This document shows, piece by piece, positions 1 to 5,457 of a stretch of DNA of 6,433 nt. The position numbers were made by a program, and so were the translations under genes. Location of the stretch: NCBI GenBank assembly GCA_004298915.1, contig SCTE01000537.1, forward strand, positions 1 through 6,433, read 5' to 3'. Position 1 is the first letter of the stretch, and each line of letters opens with the position of its first letter. This DNA is from Chloroflexota bacterium. GTDB lineage: Bacteria > Chloroflexota > Limnocylindria > Limnocylindrales > CSP1-4. The notes below the pieces were generated by a model. The model searched no databases and was not told the origin of the DNA. It saw nothing but the letters and a program-made list of their open reading frames with translations.

Positions 1-1
1 C

Positions 2-76
2 TGGCATCACGCGCATGACGCGGCACCGCCCAGCCCGCCCGAGACGCCCGACGCCAACCGGCCGACCGGGGCGTGA
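2..76 (+). CDS. Possible C-terminal tail of an upstream gene (partial, unidentified)
   Basis: A frame open from the window edge reads 24 residues, starting WHHAHD and ending ANRPTGA, before a TGA stop. The tail is Pro/Ala/Thr-rich, as many disordered protein ends are in GC-rich genomes, and about 21 of 24 codons end in G or C. Another forward frame here is nearly as GC3-rich, so codon bias alone does not prove coding. If the tail is real, the gene is co-directional with the regulator downstream and ends about 108 nt before it. Too little is visible to name a family; the His-rich stretch is not diagnostic. Confidence 0.3.
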   Translation, partial: WHHAHDAAPPSPPETPDANRPTGA

Positions 77-83
77 CCCGAGG

Positions 84-121
84 ACCCGGACCGGGATCCG
101 CACCCGGACCGAAGGATCCGC
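84..121. repeat. Tandem direct repeat upstream of the response regulator (candidate operator)
   Basis: Two adjacent copies are present: ACCCGGACCG followed by GGATCCGC at 84-101, then ACCCGGACCG, an extra AA, and GGATCCGC at 102-121. All 18 shared bases are identical. The repeats start 18 nt apart, and their GGATCCGC halves lie 20 nt apart, close to two helical turns. OmpR/PhoB regulators commonly bind direct repeats upstream of their own operons, so an autoregulatory site is a reasonable guess. No binding data support it, and chance repetition in GC-rich spacer DNA is possible. Confidence 0.45.
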
Positions 122-131
122 GTTCCATCCC

Positions 132-166
132 GAGCGACCCGACCGGCCCTGCCGGCCGGGTCGCTC
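132..166. other. Strong hairpin 18 nt upstream of the response regulator ATG
   Basis: The arms GAGCGACCCG (132-141) and CGGGTCGCTC (157-166) are perfect inverse complements. After one A/C mismatch the stem continues with CCGGC (143-147) and GCCGG (151-155), closed by a CCT loop. The result is a 15-bp, almost entirely GC stem. There is no T-run on either side, so it is not a classic intrinsic terminator. It could end transcription of an upstream gene without a U-tract, act as a palindromic protein site, or fold in the 5' leader of the regulator mRNA. Confidence 0.6.
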
Positions 167-184
167 CCACATCGGGCGACTACC

Positions 185-910
185 ATGCAAACCCGAATGC
201 CGACCATCCTCGTTGTCGACGACGAACCCAAGATCGTGCAGATCGCCCGTGACTACCTCGTCCATGCGGGCTTCGAGGTGGTGAGCGCGGCGGGAGGTCC
301 GGCCGCCCTCGAGGTCATCGCCACGCGGCACCCCGATCTGGTCATCCTGGACCTCGGCCTGCCCGGTATCGACGGCCTCGAGGTCACCCGGCGCATTCGC
401 CAGACCGGCAACCTGCCCATCGTCATCCTCACGGCGCGCGACGATGAGATCGACAAAGTCGTCGGGCTCGAGCTCGGGGCGGACGACTACCTGACCAAGC
501 CGTTCAGCCCGCGGGAACTCGTCGCCCGCGTCCGGGCGGTCCTGCGACGGGTCGAAGGATCCACGAGGCCCGGCGAGCCGGACGCGGCGGGGTCGTCCGG
601 CGTCATCCGCGCCCGGGACGTGACCATCGACGTCGATCGGATGCGGGTGGAGGTGGCGGGGTCGATCGTGGACCTGACGCCCACCGAGTTCCAGGTCCTC
701 GTCGCGCTTGCGCGGCGCCCGGGCCAGATCAAGACCCGATCCCAGCTCCTCGACGCCGTCCACGGCGTGGCCTTCGAATCCTATGAGCGGGCGATCGATG
801 CCCACGTCAAGAACCTCCGCCGGAAGATCGAGCCCGATCCGCGCGTGCCCCGCTACATTCTCACCGTCCACGGTGTCGGCTACCGGTTCGCGGACGATCG
901 AGATGCCTGA
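185..910 (+). CDS. OmpR/PhoB-family two-component response regulator
   Basis: This is a 241-residue cytoplasmic transcription regulator, a normal length for the family. The receiver domain spans about residues 7-121: acidic pocket D12/D13, phosphoacceptor D56 in ILDLGLPG, switch T83 in ILTARD, and conserved K105 in LTKPF. A Gly/Ser/Pro linker (about 123-138) leads to a winged-helix DNA-binding domain (about 140-235) with LTPTEF, the recognition-helix region ERAIDAHVKNLRRKI, and the wing ending HGVGYRF. Phosphorylation of D56 by the kinase encoded next should control promoter binding. The stop overlaps the kinase ATG by 8 bp. No good Shine-Dalgarno precedes the ATG at 185. An ATG at 197 gives MPTILVVDDE, the more typical family N-terminus, so the true start may be there. 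The wHTH resembles BaeR-type regulators, but the target genes cannot be inferred. Confidence 0.96.
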   Translation: MQTRMPTILVVDDEPKIVQIARDYLVHAGFEVVSAAGGPAALEVIATRHPDLVILDLGLPGIDGLEVTRRIRQTGNLPIVILTARDDEIDKVVGLELGADDYLTKPFSPRELVARVRAVLRRVEGSTRPGEPDAAGSSGVIRARDVTIDVDRMRVEVAGSIVDLTPTEFQVLVALARRPGQIKTRSQLLDAVHGVAFESYERAIDAHVKNLRRKIEPDPRVPRYILTVHGVGYRFADDRDA

Positions 911-2096
911 TCGCGGCACCTGGAACCGGAGGCCGCCGCGCCATCGCCCGCCCTGGTGGCCGGATGACGAACCGTGGCCCCCGACCGGCCCGGGCGGGCA
1001 CCGTGCGATGGGCCGGCGCCATGGCATGTGGCCGGCGGTCGGCTGTGTCGTCGGCCTGACCGTGCTCCTCGCGCTCTTCGCCATCGCGGTGATCGTGGGA
1101 CAGGTGCTCTCGGTCGTGTTCGGCACGGTCGGGATCGTGACCCGGCCCTTCGCGGGCCTCGCATTCCTCGTCCTGGTCCTGGCGGTCATCGGCCTGCTGC
1201 GCGGGTTCCGCCGCCTCGCAACGCCGATCGGGGCGCTGGTCGATGCCGCGCGGCGCGTCGAAGCCGGCGACTACTCGGCGCGTGTGCCCGAGGTCAACCG
1301 GGGTCCGCGGGAGCTCCGCGAGCTCACCCGGGCGTTCAACACGATGGCGTCTCGCCTCGATGTCGACCAGCGTCAGCGTCGCTCGCTCCTCGCCGACATC
1401 AGCCACGAACTGCGAACGCCGCTTGCGGTCCTCCGCGGCAACCTCGAGGCGATCGCGGACGGCATCCACGAGCCCGACGAAGGGCACGTCGCCGGGTTGA
1501 TCGAGGAAACCCGCGTCCTCGAGCGGCTGGTCGAGGATCTCCGGACGATCTCGCTGGCCGAGGCCGGCGAGCTGCCGCTCCATCGCGAACCGACCGATCC
1601 GGACGTGCTCCTCGGGGAGACGGTCGAGGCCTTCCGGGCCACGGCGGAACGCAAGGGCGTACACCTCGCCCTCGACACGCCGGACGACCTGCCGCTCCTC
1701 GACGTCGACCCCGTCCGGATCCGGGAGGTCGTCGCGAACCTGATCGGCAACGCCATCCGGCACACGCCCGAGGGTGGCTCGGTCTCCGTGACGGGGGCGT
1801 CCGGCGACCGCTCCGCGACCGGCGAGCGTGCCGCGCCCACCGATGGCGATGGTTCCCACGACCGGCCGGGCGTCGTCATCACCGTGGTCGACACCGGGAC
1901 CGGGATCGATCCGGCCCTCCTGCCCAACGTCTTCGACCGATTCGCCCGTGGCGGGGAGTCGCCCGGGTCAGGCCTCGGCCTCGCGATCGCCCGCGACCTC
2001 GTCGAGGTCCATGGCGGGACGATCGACGTCTCGAGCACGGTCGGACGCGGCACGGCCTTCGTGGTCAGGCTTCCGTCGGCCGGGGCGCCCCCGTAG
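903..2096 (+). CDS. Membrane sensor histidine kinase (HAMP, HisKA, HATPase_c), BaeS-like
   Basis: This 397-residue kinase is the partner of the regulator upstream. The ATG at 903 lies inside the last codons of that gene, implying translational coupling; a weak GGAC lies 7 nt before it. In order: a cytoplasmic Pro/Trp-rich tail (1-42, with PPWWPDDEPWPP), TM1 (about 45-73), a loop of only 8-9 residues, TM2 (about 82-100), HAMP (about 101-154), HisKA with phosphoacceptor H168 in SHELRTP, and an ATPase domain with N box N283 (NLIGNAIRH), G1 box DTGTGI (330-335), F box FDRFARG (344-350) and G2 box GSGLGL (355-360). All catalytic motifs are intact. There is no periplasmic sensor domain, so the signal may be sensed in the membrane or through another protein. 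A hydrophilic insert of about 25 residues (298-323) sits between two strands of the ATPase domain. The ligand is unknown. Confidence 0.95.
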   Translation: MPDRGTWNRRPPRHRPPWWPDDEPWPPTGPGGHRAMGRRHGMWPAVGCVVGLTVLLALFAIAVIVGQVLSVVFGTVGIVTRPFAGLAFLVLVLAVIGLLRGFRRLATPIGALVDAARRVEAGDYSARVPEVNRGPRELRELTRAFNTMASRLDVDQRQRRSLLADISHELRTPLAVLRGNLEAIADGIHEPDEGHVAGLIEETRVLERLVEDLRTISLAEAGELPLHREPTDPDVLLGETVEAFRATAERKGVHLALDTPDDLPLLDVDPVRIREVVANLIGNAIRHTPEGGSVSVTGASGDRSATGERAAPTDGDGSHDRPGVVITVVDTGTGIDPALLPNVFDRFARGGESPGSGLGLAIARDLVEVHGGTIDVSSTVGRGTAFVVRLPSAGAPP

Positions 2097-2112
2097 GTTC
2101 ACGGGCACCAGA

Positions 2113-2180
2113 CCTGCGCCGCCGCTCCAGCCCTGCGCCGCCGCGCCACCTCGCGCCACCTCGCGCCACCTCGCGCCAAG
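2113..2180. repeat. GC-rich tandem repeats between the kinase and malic enzyme genes
   Basis: Two repeat types adjoin in the 148-nt spacer. CCTGCGCCGCCGC occurs at 2113-2125 and again at 2132-2144. Then four 10-nt units follow in register at 2141-2180: CCGCGCCACC, TCGCGCCACC, TCGCGCCACC and TCGCGCCAAG. The array lies outside coding sequence, about 65 nt before the malic enzyme GTG. A 10-nt period puts each unit on the same face of the helix, so protein binding is possible. Replication slippage in GC-rich spacer DNA is the simpler explanation. Confidence 0.75.
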
Positions 2181-2232
2181 CCATCGGCTCCGCGGGACGG
2201 TCCTGACGGCGCCCCGAACCGCCACGGCCGTC

Positions 2233-2238
2233 TATCCT
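2233..2238 (+). promoter_or_regulatory. Candidate -10 element of a leaderless malic enzyme promoter
   Basis: TATCCT fits the TANNNT pattern and matches four of six bases of TATAAT. Exactly 6 nt separate it from the GTG at 2245, the spacing expected if transcription starts at the first base of the start codon. No Shine-Dalgarno precedes the GTG, which agrees with a leaderless message. No convincing -35 sits at 16-18 nt spacing; CTGACG at 2203-2208 is too far upstream. It is also one of the few AT-containing hexamers in the spacer. Confidence 0.4.
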
Positions 2239-2244
2239 CGAAGC

Positions 2245-4005
2245 GTGCAACCTCTCCCCGCCCCCTTCGACCGGCTGGCGGCCGGGCTGCCGGCGGAGAT
2301 CCACGTCGCGGGCAGCGAACTCCTGAATCGCCGGCTCCTGACCAAGGACATGGCCTTTCCCCTCGATGAGCGGACGGCCTTCGGGCTCCACGGGCTCCTC
2401 CCGGACCGGGTCTTCTCGATCGAGGAACAGCTCGACCTCGAGCACGAGCACATCCGGGTCAAGACCGATGCGCTCGAGCAGTACATCGGGCTGGCGGCCC
2501 TCCAGGATCGGAACGCGACCCTGTTCTACCGGCTCCTGGCCGAGCACATGGAGGAGTACCTCCCGATCGTCTACACGCCGACGGTCGGTCGCGCCTGCCA
2601 GGAGTTCAGCCACATCGTCCGACGGACCCGGGGCATCTGGCTGACTCCAGCCGATCGGGACCGGATCCCGGACGTCCTCCGGGCAGCCCCGTACGAAGAT
2701 GTCCGGCTCATCGTCGTGACCGACAACGAGCGGATCCTGGGCCTGGGTGACCAGGGTGCCGGTGGCATGGCCATTCCGATCGGCAAGCTGGCCCTGTACA
2801 CGGCGGCCTGCGGGATCCACCCGGTCGTCACGCTGCCCGTCTCGCTCGATGTCGGGACCGACAACCAGGCGCTCCTGGCGGATCCGCTGTACCTCGGCTT
2901 CCGCGCGCCGCGCCTGCGCGGGGCCGCCTACGACGCCTTCGTCGAGGCGTTCGTCCAGGGCGTCCACGAGGTCTGGCCGGGCTGCCTCGTCCAGTTCGAG
3001 GACTTCAAGCAGCACAACGCCCTGCGGATCCTGGATCGATACCGTGGTCGGATCCCCTGCTTCAACGACGACATCCAGGGCACGGCCGCGGTCGTGGTCG
3101 CGGGCGTGCTCGCCGCAATGCGCCACCTTGGCACGGGCTGGGCGGACCAGCGCATCGTCCTGGCCGGGGCCGGAGCCGCAGGAACCGGCATCGCTCGCCT
3201 TCTCCGCCTGGCAATGATCGCCGACGGCATCGCGGAGACGACCGCGCGCGACGCGATCTCGCTGATCGATTCGCAGGGACTCGTCCACGAGGGCCGGACG
3301 GGCCTCGATCCGGACAAGCAGTCGCTGGCGATGCCGGTCGAGGTCGCCAGGGATGCCGGCCTCACGCTGGCCACGAACGGCCGCGGCCCGGAGCCGGGGC
3401 TCCTCGACGTCGTGACGGCGCTGCGACCGACGATCCTCATCGGGACGACCGGGCACGGCGGCACGTTCTCCGAGCCGATCGTCCGGGCCATGGCGGCCGG
3501 CACGGACCGTCCCATCGTCCTGCCGCTGTCGAACCCGACCTCGATCTCCGAGGCGGTGCCGGCCGACGTGATCGAATGGTCCGACGGTCGCGCGCTCGTG
3601 GCGACCGGCTCGCCGTTCCCCCCGGTCAGCCGGGCGGGGCGGACGTGGGAGATCGGCCAGGCCAACAACGTCTTCATCTTCCCGGGTATCGGGCTCGGGG
3701 CGATCGTCGCCGAATCACGGGCCGTCACCGACGAGATGTTCCTCATGGCGGCCGAGACCCTCGCCGAGCACGTCACGGCAGCCCGCCTCGAGTCCGGCGC
3801 GCTGTATCCGACGGTCAGTGCCCTGCGCGTCGTGTCCCGGGCGATCGCCGTCCGGGTCGCGGCAGAGGCGATCCGGGCCGGCCTGTCGCCCCTCCCACAC
3901 GACACCGATGTCGAGGCCCTCGTCGATGGGGCCATGTGGTGGCCCGCATACGCGCCGTATCGACGGGCTGCCGTTCCGGACGCGCCGTCGGAGGCCGCCG
4001 GGTAA
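2245..4005 (+). CDS. maeA: NAD(P)-dependent malic enzyme, large MaeA/ME2 type
   Basis: The 586-residue cytoplasmic enzyme oxidatively decarboxylates L-malate to pyruvate, CO2 and NAD(P)H. Its length fits the large family of E. coli MaeA and human ME2, not the shorter bacterial MaeB type. The N-terminal malic domain has FGLHGLLP, IVYTPTVG with catalytic Y110, ERILGLGD with R163, and IPIGKLALYT with catalytic K181. Metal ligands are E252 and D253 (QFEDF) and D276 (FNDDIQGTA). The NAD-binding domain carries GAGAAG (308-313), LSNPTS with N430, and QANNVFIFPGIGLG (472-485). The cofactor loop is mixed: S343 resembles NADP enzymes and Q359 resembles NAD enzymes, so specificity is open. The frame is open far upstream, but homology begins just after the GTG at 2245 and the spacer before it is non-coding. 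The gene is monocistronic on its strand, converging on the NDH-2 gene. Confidence 0.95.
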   Translation: MQPLPAPFDRLAAGLPAEIHVAGSELLNRRLLTKDMAFPLDERTAFGLHGLLPDRVFSIEEQLDLEHEHIRVKTDALEQYIGLAALQDRNATLFYRLLAEHMEEYLPIVYTPTVGRACQEFSHIVRRTRGIWLTPADRDRIPDVLRAAPYEDVRLIVVTDNERILGLGDQGAGGMAIPIGKLALYTAACGIHPVVTLPVSLDVGTDNQALLADPLYLGFRAPRLRGAAYDAFVEAFVQGVHEVWPGCLVQFEDFKQHNALRILDRYRGRIPCFNDDIQGTAAVVVAGVLAAMRHLGTGWADQRIVLAGAGAAGTGIARLLRLAMIADGIAETTARDAISLIDSQGLVHEGRTGLDPDKQSLAMPVEVARDAGLTLATNGRGPEPGLLDVVTALRPTILIGTTGHGGTFSEPIVRAMAAGTDRPIVLPLSNPTSISEAVPADVIEWSDGRALVATGSPFPPVSRAGRTWEIGQANNVFIFPGIGLGAIVAESRAVTDEMFLMAAETLAEHVTAARLESGALYPTVSALRVVSRAIAVRVAAEAIRAGLSPLPHDTDVEALVDGAMWWPAYAPYRRAAVPDAPSEAAG

Positions 4006-4016
4006 CAAGACGCGCA

Positions 4017-4064
4017 ACGACACCCGCGCGCCGCCGCGCCACGACGCCCGCGCGCCGCCGCGCC
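4017..4064. repeat. 24-bp tandem duplication in the convergent spacer
   Basis: Two adjoining 24-nt units, 4017-4040 and 4041-4064, differ at one base (ACGACA versus ACGACG at their starts). Each contains CCCGCGCGCCGCCGCGCC and can fold a small hairpin: stem GCGCG/CGCGC with loop CCGC, at 4026-4039 and again at 4050-4063. They fill most of the 79-nt gap between the converging malic enzyme and NDH-2 stops, where terminators for both strands would be expected. Neither hairpin has a T-run, so a termination role is only a guess. Confidence 0.75.
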
Positions 4065-4084
4065 ATCCGCGGTCGCCGGGTGCC

Positions 4085-5440
4085 TCAGGCGGGTGGCTCG
4101 GGCTTCTCGATCTCCGGGAGGAGCGGGTCGCCCGTGATCAGCCGGGAGCCGCGTCCATGCGTCAGGAAACTCCACGCCCAGCGCGTCACCACGACGATCC
4201 GATTCGCGAAGCCGATGAGGTACACGATGTGGATCCCGAGCCACAGGACCCACGCGATGAACCCGCCCTGTCGGCCCAGGGGTCCCAGCCAGCCGATGTT
4301 CGTCACGCCGGACAGCCGCCCGATCACCGCCACGTCGCCGCGATCCGAATACCGGAATGGTTTCGGCGGAGCGCCATCGAGCCGGCGCCGGATGGCGGCC
4401 GCGGCGTACTTGCCGCCCTGGATGCCACCCTGGGCCACGCCCGGCACCGGCCGACCCTCCTTCCAGGGCTGGACCGCGGCGTCGCCGATGACGAAGACCT
4501 CGGGGTGATCCGCGACCGTCAGGTCGGGTCCGACGATGATCCGCCCGGCGCGGTCCGCCTCCGCCCCGAGCGTCTCCCCGACCGAGCGGGCGAATGACGA
4601 TGCCAGGACACCGGCAGCCCACAACACCGTGCGGGCCGGAATCGTCTCGCGAACCCCGCCGGACTCGACCACCACGCGACCCTCGGCGATGTCCACGACC
4701 TTCGTTCCCGTCCGGACCGTCACCCCGAGACGGCCGAGCTGCCGCTCGGCCGAGGCGGACCGGTCCACCGGGTAGGACGGCAGGATCCGGTCGACAGCCT
4801 CGACCAGCGTGATCCGGGCCTCGGAGGAATCGATTGACCGGAAGTCGTTGCGGAGGGTGTCGTTGGCAATCTCGCCGAGTGCCCCGGCGAGCTCGACGCC
4901 GGTAGGACCACCGCCGACGATGAGGAACTCCATCCAGCTCCGTCGCCGATCCGGATCCGCCTCCCGCTCGGCCGCCTCGAATGCGATCAGGATCCGCCGC
5001 CGGATCTCCGTCGCGTCGTCGATCGACTTGAGCCCGGGCGCAAGCGGAGCCCAGGCATCGTTGCCGAAGTAGGTGTGCCGCGCACCCGAGGCGACGATGA
5101 GCGTGTCGTACGGGATCGGGCCGCCATCGGCCATCAGGACCTCGTGGCTTGCCGCGTCGATTCCCCTGGCCTCCCCGAGGAGGACCGTAGTGTTGGCGTT
5201 CCGGCGGAGGATCGAGCGGAGCGGCTGCGTGATCTCGCCCGGCGACAGGGCCCCGGTGGCGACCTGGTACAGGAGCGGCTGGAAGAGGTGGAAGTTGCGC
5301 CGATCGACGAGCGTGACGCTCACCCGTGGATCGCGTCCGAGGGCGCGGGCCGCGTACAGGCCGCCGAACCCGCCCCCCACGATCACGACCCGGTGACGCG
5401 CGGCCGGGTCACGTCCGGGCCCGGCTCCGGGGAACGCCAT
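4085..5440 (-). CDS. ndh: Type II NADH:quinone oxidoreductase (NDH-2)
   Basis: This 451-residue, single-subunit, non-proton-pumping dehydrogenase passes electrons from NADH through FAD to membrane quinone. The FAD-binding Rossmann motif VIVGGGFGG is at 19-27, and FQPLLYQVATG (53-63) is typical of the family. The second dinucleotide fold LIVGGGPTGVELAG spans 173-186, with E214 ending its second strand (TLVEA), the usual mark of NADH over NADPH. VFVIGD (D320) contacts FAD, and AQGGIQGGKYAA (336-347) is the quinone-site region. The C-terminal part (about 392-434: FIAWVLWLGIHIVYLIGF, then RWAWSFLTHGRG) is the hydrophobic and amphipathic anchor that holds the enzyme on the inner face of the membrane. 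The ATG at 5440 is chosen because the FAD motif begins about 18 residues in and because it lies 17 nt after the PPDK stop. The frame stays open upstream only as an overlap of PPDK. The ribosome site is weak (CCGGGC). Co-transcription with PPDK is likely. Confidence 0.95.
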   Translation of the reverse strand: MAFPGAGPGRDPAARHRVVIVGGGFGGLYAARALGRDPRVSVTLVDRRNFHLFQPLLYQVATGALSPGEITQPLRSILRRNANTTVLLGEARGIDAASHEVLMADGGPIPYDTLIVASGARHTYFGNDAWAPLAPGLKSIDDATEIRRRILIAFEAAEREADPDRRRSWMEFLIVGGGPTGVELAGALGEIANDTLRNDFRSIDSSEARITLVEAVDRILPSYPVDRSASAERQLGRLGVTVRTGTKVVDIAEGRVVVESGGVRETIPARTVLWAAGVLASSFARSVGETLGAEADRAGRIIVGPDLTVADHPEVFVIGDAAVQPWKEGRPVPGVAQGGIQGGKYAAAAIRRRLDGAPPKPFRYSDRGDVAVIGRLSGVTNIGWLGPLGRQGGFIAWVLWLGIHIVYLIGFANRIVVVTRWAWSFLTHGRGSRLITGDPLLPEIEKPEPPA

Positions 5441-5457
5441 GACGGTTGCCCGGCTGG

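Noticed and set aside
861..1859. Minus-strand open frame of 332 codons opposite the histidine kinase
   Set aside because: Antisense shadow of a gene with intact H, N, G1, F and G2 boxes; the product is low-complexity and charged.
2082..2091. GGGGCGCCCC palindrome at the kinase stop codon as a terminator
   Set aside because: It is a self-complementary 10-mer with no loop and no T-run, mostly inside coding sequence; it looks compositional.
974..2206. Plus-strand open frame of 410 codons overlapping the kinase in another frame
   Set aside because: Out-of-frame shadow, Arg/Pro/Gly-rich, no recognisable domain.
1828..2244. Upstream in-frame extension of the malic enzyme to an ATG at 1828
   Set aside because: The extension overlaps the kinase coding region and the repeat-rich spacer, is Ser/Arg/Pro-rich and has no malic enzyme homology. 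GTG 2245 fits the family N-terminus.
2065..3456. Minus-strand open frame of 463 codons opposite the malic enzyme
   Set aside because: Antisense shadow; Arg/Asp-rich, motif-free product, fully covered by conserved coding sequence on the other strand.
4023..4065. Tandem repeats read as a CRISPR-like array
   Set aside because: Only two adjoining copies with no unique spacers and no cas genes nearby.
2928..4622. Long minus-strand open frame (564 codons) opposite the malic enzyme and overlapping NDH-2
   Set aside because: It lies antisense to one well-recognised enzyme and out of frame with another. Its translation is Arg/Pro/Gly-rich with no motif, the usual artefact of stop-poor GC-rich DNA.
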